64,000 nucleotides of DNA from Adlercreutzia caecimuris B7 (GTDB taxonomy: Bacteria > Actinomycetota > Coriobacteriia > Coriobacteriales > Eggerthellaceae). Shown piece after piece: positions 27,609 to 36,686 of this stretch. Made by a program: the position numbers and the translations under genes. Positions within the stretch are counted from its first letter, which is position 1, and each line of letters opens with the position of its first letter. The DNA is taken from positions 123,401-187,400 of the forward strand of contig NZ_KE159646.1 of assembly GCF_000403355.2 (NCBI RefSeq). Reading direction: 5' to 3'. The notes under the pieces were generated by a model. The model was not told the DNA's origin and did not search any database. It saw nothing but the letters and a program-made list of their open reading frames with translations.

Positions 27609-27614
27609 TATACT
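27609..27614 (+). promoter_or_regulatory. -10 box immediately before wecA/tagO
   Basis: TATACT ends 7 bases before the GTG at 27622, so the transcript would begin at or next to the start codon (candidate leaderless message). No good -35 is visible. Confidence 0.5.
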
Positions 27615-27621
27615 AGACCAC

Positions 27622-28767
27622 GTGGGAGTTACATTACGACATTTAATCGTGCTGGGCCTGATTGCCTTCGCCGTGACGTACATCTGCGTCCCGTTGGCAA
27701 GAAGGCTCGCACTGCGTTTGGACGCGGTGGACTATCCGAGTGAGCGACGGGTGAACAAGCGCCCGACGCCGCGGATGGGCGGCATCGCCATGGCCTGCGG
27801 CATCTTCGCGGCTATTATCGTGGAGGTGCTCGGCGAGTACTTCTTCGGTTGGGCCGGATTCTACATCACCGGCGACAACCGCGGCATTAACCATCTGGGC
27901 GTCATGGTAGGCCTGCTCGTCATCGTGCTCATCGGCGCGATGGACGACGTGTACTCGCTGAAGCCGGGAGTGAAGCTGGCCGGCCAGGCGCTCGGCTCGA
28001 CGATCATCGCCGCTTCCGGCTGCCTGCTCTCCAGCATCGCGAACCCCTTCGGTGCCGGCTTCGTCGAATTCGGCTGGTTTGCCTACCCGCTCACGGTGCT
28101 CTACCTCGTGTGCTTCATGAACGTGATGAACCTTATCGACGGTTTGGACGGCTTGGCGGCGGGCATTGCAGCTATCGCGGCGTTCTTCCTCTTCGTTATC
28201 GCCTGCGACAAGGCGCTGGAGGAAACGGCCATGCTCTCCATCGTGCTGCTGGGGGCCACGCTGGCGTTTCTGCGCTACAACTTCGCGCCGGCCAGCATTT
28301 TCATGGGCGATTCCGGCTCGCTGATGCTGGGGGCCATGATCGGCATCATCTCGCTCATGGGCGTCATGCGCTCGCCTACGGTCATCGTTATGGCGGTGCC
28401 CATCGTGATCGCGGCCATTCCCATTGCCGACACCGGGGCGGCCATCGTGCGCCGTCTGTACCACCATCAGCCTATCCAGCAGGCCGACCGCAAGCACCTG
28501 CATCACATGCTGCTGCGCAAAGGCTACGGCGTGCGCAAATCGGTGGTCATCGTGTACGCCTGGACGGTGGTGCTGGGCGTGGGGGCGTTCCTCATGTCGC
28601 ACTCCCACGGCGTGGCCGTGTTCATGGTTCTCGGCGGTCTCATGATCATCTCGTTCTTCATTCTGTGGAAGCTCGGCATGTTCGACAAGGTGCTGCGCCA
28701 CCACTACCATGGCCGTCACCTGCGCCAGGAGGACAAGCCCCGCTGGTACGGCAAGCACGGGCGTTGA
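27622..28767 (+). CDS. Undecaprenyl-phosphate GlcNAc-1-phosphate transferase (WecA/TagO)
   Basis: A 381-residue polytopic enzyme of the PNPT family. It links GlcNAc-1-phosphate to undecaprenyl phosphate, the first step of teichoic acid and similar polymers. It has about 10-11 membrane helices. Conserved cytoplasmic motifs are RRVNKRPTPRMGG, the catalytic DDVYSLKP, NVMNLIDGLDGLAAG, FMGDSGSLMLG and the His-rich QADRKHLHHMLLRKGYG. The start is GTG 27622 with no RBS. A polymer ABC exporter follows 136 bases downstream, supporting a wall-polymer role. WecA and TagO cannot be told apart by sequence alone. Confidence 0.93.
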   Translation: MGVTLRHLIVLGLIAFAVTYICVPLARRLALRLDAVDYPSERRVNKRPTPRMGGIAMACGIFAAIIVEVLGEYFFGWAGFYITGDNRGINHLGVMVGLLVIVLIGAMDDVYSLKPGVKLAGQALGSTIIAASGCLLSSIANPFGAGFVEFGWFAYPLTVLYLVCFMNVMNLIDGLDGLAAGIAAIAAFFLFVIACDKALEETAMLSIVLLGATLAFLRYNFAPASIFMGDSGSLMLGAMIGIISLMGVMRSPTVIVMAVPIVIAAIPIADTGAAIVRRLYHHQPIQQADRKHLHHMLLRKGYGVRKSVVIVYAWTVVLGVGAFLMSHSHGVAVFMVLGGLMIISFFILWKLGMFDKVLRHHYHGRHLRQEDKPRWYGKHGR

Positions 28768-28859
28768 AGCGCCGCCCTTGCCGGGGCGACGGCTCTGCGG
28801 CGTCTGGCGCGCCGCTGGCGTAGCGGCCCTGTGCAAATCCTGCGGTATCGATGGGGGAA

Positions 28860-28901
28860 TGGTAAAATAGAACCTCGCCTATTCGCTTGGAGAATCGAGG
28901 A
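28860..28901 (+). promoter_or_regulatory. Extended -10 promoter and RBS hairpin of the ABC exporter operon
   Basis: TGG-TAAAAT (-10 at 28863-28868) is an extended -10 element. The leader then folds CCTCG (28873-28877) against CGAGG (28896-28900), with an inner ATTC/GAAT pair. The 3' arm overlaps the GAGGA ribosome-binding site of the permease gene, so translation may be damped. Confidence 0.5.
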
Positions 28902-28903
28902 TC

Positions 28904-29713
28904 GTGTCAACACTGCTGAACATCATCCGCTCCCAATGGGAACGCCGCGAGCAGATTTTCACTCTGGCCATGTTCGACCTGCGCAAGCAGGGGCGTGGCA
29001 CGGTGCTCGGACCTGTCTGGCTGTTCGCGAAACCGGTCGTCTACATCGCGGTATTCTGGTTCGCCCTTGAAATCGGTCTGCGCTCGGGATCGGGAAGCTC
29101 CAACGGCGCCCCGTATCTGCTGTGGCTCATGGGCGGCTTGGTTCCCTGGTTCTATATCCAGACCATGCTCGGCACCGGCTGCAGCGTGCTGGGCCGCTTC
29201 AAGTACCTGGTCAACAAGATCAAGTTTCCCATCGCGGGTATTCCCACCATTTTCGCCTTGGCGGAAATGGTCATCCATCTCGGTATGGTGCTGCTCCTTC
29301 TCGTGGTGTACTTCCTGTTCGGGCAGCCGCTCGACGCCTACCTCCTGCAGATTCCCGTGGCCATCGTGCTCATGTTCGTGTTTTTCTACATGTTCTCGTT
29401 CACTGCGAGCTTGCTCTCGGCTGTGAGCAAAGACTTCAAGAACCTCATCACGACGCTCTCGACGCCTCTGTTCTGGCTCTCGGGCATTATCTTCAACGTG
29501 TACGACCTGGGCATTCAGTGGCTTCAGGTCATTCTCATGTTCAATCCCATCACGTTCATCGCCACGTTGTTCCGCTATGCGGTGTACGACAAGATGTGGA
29601 TCTGGGAAAACCCCATGGCTATCATCGGTTTTGCGGTGGTCTTCATTGCCATGATGGTCGCCATGGTGGTCGTGTACAAGCGCACCTACGAGGAGGTGCC
29701 CGATGTCATCTAA
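28904..29713 (+). CDS. Polysaccharide/teichoic acid ABC exporter, permease (TagG/Wzm)
   Basis: A 269-residue permease with six membrane helices of the ABC-2 type, resembling TagG/Wzm. The family moves lipid-linked polymers from the inner to the outer leaflet. The N-terminal amphipathic segment REQIFTLAMFDLRKQGRGTVLGPVWLFAKP is diagnostic for the family. The start is GTG 28904 with GAGGAT upstream. It overlaps the ATPase gene by 11 bases, indicating tight coupling. With WecA upstream and TagB/TagF-like genes downstream, a teichoic-acid-like cargo is likely. Confidence 0.92.
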   Translation: MSTLLNIIRSQWERREQIFTLAMFDLRKQGRGTVLGPVWLFAKPVVYIAVFWFALEIGLRSGSGSSNGAPYLLWLMGGLVPWFYIQTMLGTGCSVLGRFKYLVNKIKFPIAGIPTIFALAEMVIHLGMVLLLLVVYFLFGQPLDAYLLQIPVAIVLMFVFFYMFSFTASLLSAVSKDFKNLITTLSTPLFWLSGIIFNVYDLGIQWLQVILMFNPITFIATLFRYAVYDKMWIWENPMAIIGFAVVFIAMMVAMVVVYKRTYEEVPDVI

Positions 29714-30500
29714 CGAGACGGCGCCGACGTCTGAGCAGATAGCGGCCGACGCACGCCAGGCGGCCGTATCCGACGAGATCGCCATCGAATTCGATCACGT
29801 GACGAAGACCTACAAGCTGTACAAGGATGACAAGCAGCGCTTCGCCAGCATCTTCTGGGGCAAGAAGAAGCGCGAGCTGGTGGCCTCCATCAACGCCAAC
29901 GACGATCTGTCCTTCCGTATTCGCAAGGGCGAGGCGGTGGCATTCCTGGGATCCAACGGCGCGGGCAAGTCCACGGCGCTGAAGATGGTGACCGGAGTGG
30001 CCTATCCCACCAAGGGCACGGTCACGGTAAACGGGCACGTGAGCGCCCTGCTCGAGTTGACGGCTGGCTTCGATAAGTCGCTGACGGGCCGCGAGAACAT
30101 CTATCTGCGCGGCCAGGCCCTCGGGTTCACCAAAGAGCAGCTGGAGGAGCTGGTGCCGAAAACGGTGGAGTTCGCCGATCTGGGCGTGTACATCGACCAG
30201 CCCATCCGCATGTACTCATCGGGTATGAAGGCTCGTCTGGGCTTCGGATTCGCCGTGTCCTCCGATCCGGAGATTCTCGTGGTAGATGAGGCGCTGGCCG
30301 TGGGCGATAAGAAGTTCCGCGAGAAGTGCTATGCCCGGGTGCGCGAGATCATGGAAGACGAGAAGGTGACCGTGCTGTTCGTGACCCACTCGTCGAGCGC
30401 GGCCGAGGAGTTCTGCCAGCGCGGCATCGTGCTCGACCACGGTCGCAAACTCTTCGACGGCACTATCGAGGAAGCCTCGGCGTTCTACGAGGCGATGTAA
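29703..30500 (+). CDS. Polysaccharide/teichoic acid ABC exporter, ATPase (TagH/Wzt)
   Basis: A 265-residue ATPase that powers the exporter above. Walker A is GSNGAGKST, the signature is YSSGMKARLGFGFAV and Walker B is ILVVDEALAVGD, followed by the H-loop in FVTHSSS. The family-specific segment VTKTYKLYKDDKQRFASIF precedes the core. It lacks the long C-terminal domain of B. subtilis TagH or the sugar-binding domain of Wzt, so it is a short-form ATPase that should not read a chain-end cap. A 9-bp hairpin follows the gene. Confidence 0.93.
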   Translation: MSSNETAPTSEQIAADARQAAVSDEIAIEFDHVTKTYKLYKDDKQRFASIFWGKKKRELVASINANDDLSFRIRKGEAVAFLGSNGAGKSTALKMVTGVAYPTKGTVTVNGHVSALLELTAGFDKSLTGRENIYLRGQALGFTKEQLEELVPKTVEFADLGVYIDQPIRMYSSGMKARLGFGFAVSSDPEILVVDEALAVGDKKFREKCYARVREIMEDEKVTVLFVTHSSSAAEEFCQRGIVLDHGRKLFDGTIEEASAFYEAM

Positions 30501-30535
30501 GAGGCGCGCGTCGTCTGCGGTTGGAATGTGAATCG

Positions 30536-30557
30536 GAAGCGGCCTTAGGGTCGCTTC
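30536..30557 (+). terminator. Hairpin between the exporter ATPase and the convergent gene
   Basis: GAAGCGGCC pairs with GGTCGCTTC (9 bp, one G-T) around a TTAG loop. Only a weak pyrimidine tract (TCTCGTT) follows. It probably separates the two convergent transcripts. Confidence 0.5.
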
Positions 30558-30596
30558 TCTCGTTGAGGGCCGGGATTACCGTTGCGGGCGTTTGCC

Positions 30597-31730
30597 TTAG
30601 GAGAGCGAATCGCGCTCGGCGAAGGCGATGAGGCGCCGGCACATCTGCTCGGTGCAGGTGCCCTCGGCGGGCAGGGTAACATTGCGGGCCATGAAACGGG
30701 CGTAGGCGTCGTGGTCGAACGAGCCCTCGTCGATGGCGGCTATGATGGTCGCGGCATCGTCGGTGAACAGCGTGGGCACTTCATGGGAGATATCGAAGTT
30801 GAAGCCGCGCTTCTCGTTGTAGGTGTCCCAGTCGTAGGCGTACAGGTACACGGGCACGCCCAGCAGCCCTGCTTCGTAGATGACCGTGGAATAGTCGCTG
30901 ATAACGTAGTCGGCCGCGTACAGGGCATCGGGGCTGGTGCCCGCAATGGTGATGACGCGGGGGTCGTCGAAGATAAGGCGGCTTAAGGGGTGGGGCTTGA
31001 ACACGAAGTGATAGCGGTCGAAGTCCACGGCTGCCAGCAGGCGCTCCATGGCTTCATGTTGATTTGCGGGCACGTCCTTGCGATAGGTGGGGCAGTACAC
31101 GATAACAGGCCGTCCGTCGGCCAGAGCCGGATAGGCCTCCCGCACGGCCCGGCGCTGCCGCTCTCGATGGACGGGGTCGCGGAACAGATCGACGCGGGGC
31201 AGCGGTGCCTCGAAGATGATGGCGGGATCCACGTTGAAACCGGCGGCGAACTGCTCGCGGAAGTCCATCGACGAGATGGCCACGGCGTCATAGCCGGTGT
31301 GCATGCGGGTGAGCTCCATTACCTCGGAGGAGTGGCCCTCAGGCGTGTCGACGACGGTGTAGCCGAACTTCTTCATGTTTCCCACAGCGTGCCAGATTTG
31401 GATAACCGGCGCTGCGATGCGGTCGCCGAGCAGCGATACAACGATGCAGATGCGCTCAATGACCACCGCGCGGCTCGTGGCGATGTAATAGGTCTCCCGC
31501 AGCATCTCGAAGAGGTAGCTGAGGGGATTGACGGTGGGCTTGGCGAGCACGGTCACTTCCCACGACGGCTCATGCTCGGCAAGCCAAGTGCGGATGAGCG
31601 TAAAGTCGAGAGGGGCGGCGTTGTCGGCGCGGGTGATGCACACGATGCGGCGGCGGGTGGGGAAGAGCCGGCACAGATAGTACACGCAGGAGAGAAAGCC
31701 CGCAGCCAGCGAGATAATGAGCCTTCGCAC
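30597..31730 (-). CDS. CDP-glycerol/ribitol phosphotransferase family protein (TagB-like)
   Basis: A 377-residue, membrane-associated GT-B enzyme of the Glyphos_transf family, which transfers glycerol- or ribitol-phosphate from its CDP form to lipid-linked acceptors. The N-terminal hydrophobic segment (1-20) may be a membrane anchor. Family motifs present are IQIWHAVGNMKKFGY, YCPTYRKDVP, FKPHPLS, and the C-terminal ADYVISDYSTVIYEAGLLGVPVYLY, which holds the nucleotide-binding Asp/Ser/Glu residues. The start is GTG 31730 (GAAGGG upstream). The size suits a priming enzyme (TagB-like) better than a polymerase. It is divergent from a longer homologue. Confidence 0.85.
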   Translation of the reverse strand: MRRLIISLAAGFLSCVYYLCRLFPTRRRIVCITRADNAAPLDFTLIRTWLAEHEPSWEVTVLAKPTVNPLSYLFEMLRETYYIATSRAVVIERICIVVSLLGDRIAAPVIQIWHAVGNMKKFGYTVVDTPEGHSSEVMELTRMHTGYDAVAISSMDFREQFAAGFNVDPAIIFEAPLPRVDLFRDPVHRERQRRAVREAYPALADGRPVIVYCPTYRKDVPANQHEAMERLLAAVDFDRYHFVFKPHPLSRLIFDDPRVITIAGTSPDALYAADYVISDYSTVIYEAGLLGVPVYLYAYDWDTYNEKRGFNFDISHEVPTLFTDDAATIIAAIDEGSFDHDAYARFMARNVTLPAEGTCTEQMCRRLIAFAERDSLS

Positions 31731-31813
31731 GTGTTGTTCCCTTCGGCTTGTCGGTACAGCGATGGTGACAATGGTATCATGATTCGCGTTATTCTTAAGA
31801 TTTGGAGGACTGC

Positions 31814-33601
31814 GTGAGCATTATCGTCGAGGACATCTCCTGGAACCGCGTATTTCTGAACGTGCGCTATCGGGCTACCGAAGGCGAGACGCTGAAGCTG
31901 TATCGCATCAGGCAGGAGGCCTTCATCGAGTTTCGCGAGCAGGGGCGCGAGGGCGATGTGGTGTGGGCGCAGCTGAACCTGGCCGATGCGGGCCATCGCG
32001 AGCCTCCGGAGGCCGGCGAGTGGATTTTCTGCTGTCAGCTGAGCGAGCGGGAGGCTACCCTTGCGTGGGCGACCGCTCATGCACCCTATTTGATCCGGCT
32101 CGCGCGCAAGCGCCTGTGGAACGAGCTGCCGAAGCGCAAGCAGCGCCGTGCCCGCGAGGTGGAGATCACCTTCGACGACTACTCCTTCACCGACGCCGAG
32201 ATCGACGCCGAGATCGCGCGTCACCCTTTCGCCACCCATGATGTCGCCTACGACCCCGCGCTGTTCGGCGACTTGCAGAGTCTCTCGCGGGTGTTCCGCT
32301 ATTTCGGCGGCCGCTATGCGGTGGCGGCGTCTATTCTGCCGCGCACCGATGCCACCGATTTCCCCTTCGTGGTGCTGGCGGTGGACTTCTTCATCAAGAA
32401 CTACCATCCGCGTATCCGCCGCGTGAGCCGCGTGTTCTTCGAGAAGCAGTGCTTCATCGCGTTCCACAAGGTCATGCGCTTGCTGTTCCCAAAGCACGGA
32501 AACCGGGTGCTCTTCCTGAAGACCAACGGCGACGAGCCCACCGACAACATGGCGGCCATTCGCGACCGCATGATCGAGCGTGGTCTGGACGGACAGTTCA
32601 AGATCGCCGAGCGCTACCGCAACACGCTGGAGGGGCATCAGAACGTGTTCTCGTGGTGCCGTGACATCATCCAAATTGCCAAGAGCGATTACGTGTTCAT
32701 CGACGACTACTGCCCGGTGTTCAACTTTCTCGACCCGGGTGATAAGGCGGTGCTCACTCAGGTATGGCATGCCGGCGTGGGCTTCAAGTCGGTAGGCTAC
32801 GCCCGCTTCGGCATTACCGGCTCGCCCGATCCCTACCAGTCGGGTCACCGCCGCTACGACTACGCGCTGGTGGGCAACGAGCATTTGCGCGAGATATACT
32901 CGGAGGTGTTCGGCATCGAGCCGGAGGCTCTGCTGGCCACCGGTATGCCGCGCTTGGACCACTTCCTGGAGGAAGACCGCGGCCGCGCTATTCGCGCCGA
33001 GCTCGTCGAGCGTTTCCCCTGGATGGAGAAGGGGCGCGTCATCGTGTTTGCGCCCACGTTCCGCGGCACAGGGCAGAGGACGGCGTTCTACCCCTATGGC
33101 ACCTATCTGGACATGAAGGCGCTCTACGAGATGTGCGAGCGCACCAATTCCTACTTCGTGTTCGAGATGCACCACTTCATCGAGGAGCGTCCGGTCATCC
33201 CCGAGAAGTATCGGGACCGCCTGATCGACCTGTCTGACGAGAATCTCAACCACTTGTACTTCGTGGCCGATGTGCTCGTGACCGACTACTCGTCGTGTTT
33301 CTACGACTACCTGCTGCTGGAGAAGCCCGTGGTGTTCTACGTGCCCGACAAGGACGTCTACCAGGCAACCCGCGGGGTGCAGCGCACGGTGGACGAGCTG
33401 GCGCCGGGCGTGGTGTGCGAGACCATGGACGATTTCGTGCGCGTGCTGGAGACCGAGGCCTATGCGGAGGTGGAGCCCGACCCGTCGGTGCTCGATCGAT
33501 GCCTGGAGCGCTCGGGGCTGGCGAGCGACCGCGCTATCGACACCATTTTGCTCGGACGAGACGTGCCGGGCGTGAAGATGGCGTCGAAGGGTCGCGGCTA
33601 G
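31814..33601 (+). CDS. CDP-glycerol/ribitol phosphotransferase family protein (TagF/TarL-like)
   Basis: A 595-residue homologue of the previous gene, expected to build or extend a poly(alditol-phosphate) chain. The first 200 residues are an extra N-terminal region rich in beta strands, with no assigned fold. The Glyphos_transf core follows, with VLTQVWHAGVGFKSVGY, FAPTFRGTG, FEMHHFIEE and ADVLVTDYSSCFYDYLLLEKPVVFY. The start is GTG 31814 with GGAGG 5 bases upstream, preferred over TTG 31802. Size and domains fit TagF/TarL-type polymerases. CDP-glycerol versus CDP-ribitol is not decidable; a TarI-like gene lies 11.5 kb downstream. Confidence 0.87.
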   Translation: MSIIVEDISWNRVFLNVRYRATEGETLKLYRIRQEAFIEFREQGREGDVVWAQLNLADAGHREPPEAGEWIFCCQLSEREATLAWATAHAPYLIRLARKRLWNELPKRKQRRAREVEITFDDYSFTDAEIDAEIARHPFATHDVAYDPALFGDLQSLSRVFRYFGGRYAVAASILPRTDATDFPFVVLAVDFFIKNYHPRIRRVSRVFFEKQCFIAFHKVMRLLFPKHGNRVLFLKTNGDEPTDNMAAIRDRMIERGLDGQFKIAERYRNTLEGHQNVFSWCRDIIQIAKSDYVFIDDYCPVFNFLDPGDKAVLTQVWHAGVGFKSVGYARFGITGSPDPYQSGHRRYDYALVGNEHLREIYSEVFGIEPEALLATGMPRLDHFLEEDRGRAIRAELVERFPWMEKGRVIVFAPTFRGTGQRTAFYPYGTYLDMKALYEMCERTNSYFVFEMHHFIEERPVIPEKYRDRLIDLSDENLNHLYFVADVLVTDYSSCFYDYLLLEKPVVFYVPDKDVYQATRGVQRTVDELAPGVVCETMDDFVRVLETEAYAEVEPDPSVLDRCLERSGLASDRAIDTILLGRDVPGVKMASKGRG

Positions 33602-33688
33602 CAGGCGCCGAGGGATGCAAAACGGTTTGCTTGTAGAAGAACCTGCCGAAACCTCGAACGTCAATCCTTTTATTGATCTGGGAAAACG

Positions 33689-33697
33689 TGCTATAAT
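33689..33697 (+). promoter_or_regulatory. Extended -10 promoter of the first beta-helix gene
   Basis: TGC-TATAAT (TATAAT at 33692-33697) is a perfect extended -10 element, with a weak TTTATT 17 bp upstream. The leader is about 27 bases, with AAAGGGG as RBS. Confidence 0.7.
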
Positions 33698-33730
33698 GGC
33701 ACGAATTATTGACGCAGCGAAAGGGGTTTG

Positions 33731-35413
33731 ATGCGCAGGTTCTCGATGGTTGCCGCAGCTGCGGCCCTCGCCATGATCGGCGTGCTCGTCTCTGTATCGC
33801 CGGCTTTTGCCGAGACGGTCTTGGAGGTGACGCCTTCGCAGGACGATCCTCGCTACGACATTCAGGTCAAATTGAACAAGGCGCATAAATATGCCACCGA
33901 CGACAACCCCTACGTTATCAAGGTGGCGCCAGGCTCTTACACCATCAGTCGCACTTTGCGGCTTTACAGCAACACGACGCTTTGGCTTGAGGGGGTGACC
34001 TTGCGGCTTGATCCCGCGGCTGTTTCGAACATGATCCGCATCGGCGATACGCCCACTGATAATGCGACAGGCTATTACTATCGGAATATCAAAGTGGTAG
34101 GTGGCGATTTGGACAATACGGGCCACTCGAACACCTGCATCAAGATAGCCCATGCCAAGAATGTGAGCTTTGAGGGTGTCGTAGCACACAATGCCCGCAA
34201 CGGGCACTTGATGGAGGTCGCGGGTGTGGCGGGTTTGACCATTAGCGGCTGCGAGTTCCGTGATCAGGTGCAAACGGCCGGTGCGGCTATTCCGGAAGCG
34301 GTGCAGATCGATGTGCTCAACCAGAAGCACATGCCAACTTATCGCTCCGAGGACTTGCCTACCAAAAACGTGACCATTGCGAACTGTATATTTTCCAATG
34401 TGCCTCGCGGCATCGGCTCCCATACAGCGGTGATGAACCGCTATACAAAAAACGTAGTCATCAAGAACAACACGTTCATGAATCTGAGTAGTGACGCTAT
34501 CCGCCTCATGAACTACTACAATTGCCGCATTGAGGGGAACGTGATCAAGAATGCGCCACGCGGCATCGCAGTGTACATGGGTCATGCGAAGGGCCTGTAC
34601 TTCGGATCGTCGCTCGCAAAGGAAGGCGGTCTGACTACCACGACTTCCAATGTGTACAAGGCTCCACCTAAGAACCAGCGTATTGTCATCAAGAACAACA
34701 CCATTGTCACCGGGGGCGCCGACTGCTATACCGGGGGCGCCAACGAGGGTGTTTTCCTGTGCGGTTACAGCTTTAGCCGCAAGTTGACGAAGACCGTGGA
34801 ACGCGATGCTATTCCCAAGGGGAACTACTACGCTAGCGGCATTAAGGTGACCAACAATACGATCAAGACGCGCGGCCACGGTATCCGGCTCGACGATGCC
34901 CGCAACTGCACGGTCAAGGGCAACAAGATCACGTTTGTCGGCAACCGCTCGGCCAAGGCCAACTACCACGGCATCTACCTGCTCAGCGGAAGCAATCGCA
35001 ACACCATTGCCAGTAACAAGATCGTGAAGGCTCGCGCCCACGGCATCTTCGTCGCATCGAAGTCGAAGAACAATGTGGTGAAGGGCAACACCATCTCGGC
35101 GCCGGGGCGGTACGGCATCAGCGTGCAGAGCGCCCAGGCAAAGACTATCTCCAAAAACACTATCACGAAATCGGGGTCTCACGGTATTGTCGTGCTGGCT
35201 GCTAAGGGGTCTATGTTCATTTCGTCGAATAAGGTATCCCAAAGCAAGAAATACGCTGCTCTCGTCGATGGTAAGAGCAAGACCTATCGAATCGTGTTCA
35301 AGGCTAACAAGCTCTTCGCCAAGAAGAAGGCCTATTCAGTTGTGAGGGTCGAGTCGGGCCGTGTGGGGGTTTCGGGTAGTAAGAAGATGGTGGTGACGAG
35401 GAAGGCGAAATAG
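33731..35413 (+). CDS. Secreted right-handed beta-helix protein (first paralogue)
   Basis: A 560-residue exported protein. A signal peptide (about 1-27, ending SPAFA) is followed by a Pec_lyase/AlgG-like opening (NPYVIKVAPGSYTISRTLRLYSNTTLWLEGV), then about 15 turns of a parallel beta-helix. Rungs show repeats such as NVVIKNNTFMN, NRIVIKNNTIV-like, GIKVTNNTIKTRGHGIRL and NVVKGNTISAPGRYGISV. The last 80 residues are very Lys-rich. Relatives include polysaccharide lyases, epimerases and adhesin stalks. No catalytic residues can be named. A paralogue lies on the far side of the acyltransferase pair. Base composition is clearly lower in GC than the housekeeping genes, suggesting transfer. Confidence 0.85.
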   Translation: MRRFSMVAAAAALAMIGVLVSVSPAFAETVLEVTPSQDDPRYDIQVKLNKAHKYATDDNPYVIKVAPGSYTISRTLRLYSNTTLWLEGVTLRLDPAAVSNMIRIGDTPTDNATGYYYRNIKVVGGDLDNTGHSNTCIKIAHAKNVSFEGVVAHNARNGHLMEVAGVAGLTISGCEFRDQVQTAGAAIPEAVQIDVLNQKHMPTYRSEDLPTKNVTIANCIFSNVPRGIGSHTAVMNRYTKNVVIKNNTFMNLSSDAIRLMNYYNCRIEGNVIKNAPRGIAVYMGHAKGLYFGSSLAKEGGLTTTTSNVYKAPPKNQRIVIKNNTIVTGGADCYTGGANEGVFLCGYSFSRKLTKTVERDAIPKGNYYASGIKVTNNTIKTRGHGIRLDDARNCTVKGNKITFVGNRSAKANYHGIYLLSGSNRNTIASNKIVKARAHGIFVASKSKNNVVKGNTISAPGRYGISVQSAQAKTISKNTITKSGSHGIVVLAAKGSMFISSNKVSQSKKYAALVDGKSKTYRIVFKANKLFAKKKAYSVVRVESGRVGVSGSKKMVVTRKAK

Positions 35414-35417
35414 CGGG

Positions 35418-35442
35418 GGCAGATCACTCTCGATCTGCCTTT
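35418..35442. terminator. Terminator between beta-helix gene 1 and the AlgX-like gene
   Basis: GGCAGATC (35418-35425) pairs perfectly with GATCTGCC (35432-35439) around a 6-base loop; TTT follows on the plus strand. It lies between two convergent stop codons and probably serves mainly the plus strand. Confidence 0.7.
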
Positions 35443-35444
35443 CG

Positions 35445-36677
35445 TTACTTCGTCGTTGCGATGACGTCGCTGCGGCTGAGAGCCGTGGAGTTGAAGAGGA
35501 AGACTACGTCATCGAAACCGCCGTAGGCCTCGATGATTTCCGAGACGGTGGTTCCATCGTTACCGGCCGTGTCACGTGGATCGAACACTACGGTGGTCTG
35601 GAAGTGGCTTGCCAGCAAACGTTCGATGCAATCGGTGAATGAGTCGCCGACGAGAAGTAGCTTGCTCTGGTCGTGCTTTTCCGGATTGGTGATCTGGATT
35701 TGCGCGTATTCATGGTGGAACCGGTTGGAGTAGCGGCTGGAGAACTTCACGTCGGCCTTCTTGTCCGTATCGTGTACGAGGCTATCCATGCTCTTTTCTT
35801 TGCCGTTGATCTTCACGCCGTAATCCGGGAGATCGAATCCGTAGTCATAGAGAACCTCAGACTCGCCGTCGAAGAGTCCATCGCGGGCATAAGCGCCGTA
35901 GAAGAGGGGACTCTCATAGACCACACCGCCCTTCTCCACGATCTCATCTCCGAAACCGAGGGCCTCGGCAATGGCCTTGTACCCCTCATAGGCGCCATCC
36001 ATATTCCAATGGTGATCGGTACGGTAGAACCATTTGAGGCGTGTCTCGTAATCAGAGGGATAGTCGATGACCACCGAGTCACGAGTTGCGCCTGAGAGGA
36101 TCTCCTTGACATCATCTTGTCCGATGGCATCGGGAACGAGGGCGGTGAGGGGCGAGTTGTCCACGTAGTTGGCCCGCGGGGGCGACATAACGAAAAAATT
36201 CGTCTGGGGATACGATCCGGCGAGGCCCTCGAAGTTCCGCGCAAAGGACTCGAGTTTTTTGCGCAGTTCGGGGGTATCTTGAGCGGGTATATCGGAAAGC
36301 GTGCCGTCTTCGCTGTTATAGACGATGTCCGAGTCGAAGAAAGTAGGATAGGCCTTGTAACCGAGGGGAAGGGCTGCAGTGCTGATCACCGAGCCCTGCA
36401 GGCGGGCGTTCAGCACCAGGGCGCTTTCGCGGAAGGGAAGGTTGTCGGCCAGGTAGCCCTCGCATTGATCCTGGAAGTCGCCAGACTGGAAGGAGGAGAG
36501 GCTGGGTTTGGGCATCTTAGTGTAGGTGCGTCCCTCAAGGGCGGTCTTCTTCTGTCCGATGCCGGTCCACGTAGGAAAATCAATTCCCATGTGCAAAAGG
36601 GCCTCGGTGCCGATGACGCTGAGGAGCACGGCTGAAAAGAGGACGATCGTGAGTGTATTGGCAATCTTGTGCTGCAT
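35445..36677 (-). CDS. AlgX/AlgJ-like SGNH acetyltransferase-associated protein
   Basis: A 410-residue exported or membrane-anchored protein; residues 8-28 form one hydrophobic helix. It resembles AlgJ/AlgX/DltD-type partners that accept acyl groups from an MBOAT protein and O-acylate a polysaccharide outside the membrane. The family motif YRTDHHWNMDGAYEGYKAIAE contains the D-H-H-W block (residues 221-224), and the SGNH nucleophile block is LLVGDSFTDCIERLL (near 343). It starts 9 bases after the stop of the upstream MBOAT gene, as expected for this partnership. The acceptor polymer is unknown. Confidence 0.85.
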   Translation of the reverse strand: MQHKIANTLTIVLFSAVLLSVIGTEALLHMGIDFPTWTGIGQKKTALEGRTYTKMPKPSLSSFQSGDFQDQCEGYLADNLPFRESALVLNARLQGSVISTAALPLGYKAYPTFFDSDIVYNSEDGTLSDIPAQDTPELRKKLESFARNFEGLAGSYPQTNFFVMSPPRANYVDNSPLTALVPDAIGQDDVKEILSGATRDSVVIDYPSDYETRLKWFYRTDHHWNMDGAYEGYKAIAEALGFGDEIVEKGGVVYESPLFYGAYARDGLFDGESEVLYDYGFDLPDYGVKINGKEKSMDSLVHDTDKKADVKFSSRYSNRFHHEYAQIQITNPEKHDQSKLLLVGDSFTDCIERLLASHFQTTVVFDPRDTAGNDGTTVSEIIEAYGGFDDVVFLFNSTALSRSDVIATTK

Positions 36678-36686
36678 GGTGCGTCC

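Noticed and set aside
31553..35242. 1229-codon minus-strand open frame opposite the TagF-like and beta-helix genes
   Set aside because: It spans several unrelated real genes and changes character with them, so it is a codon-bias shadow.
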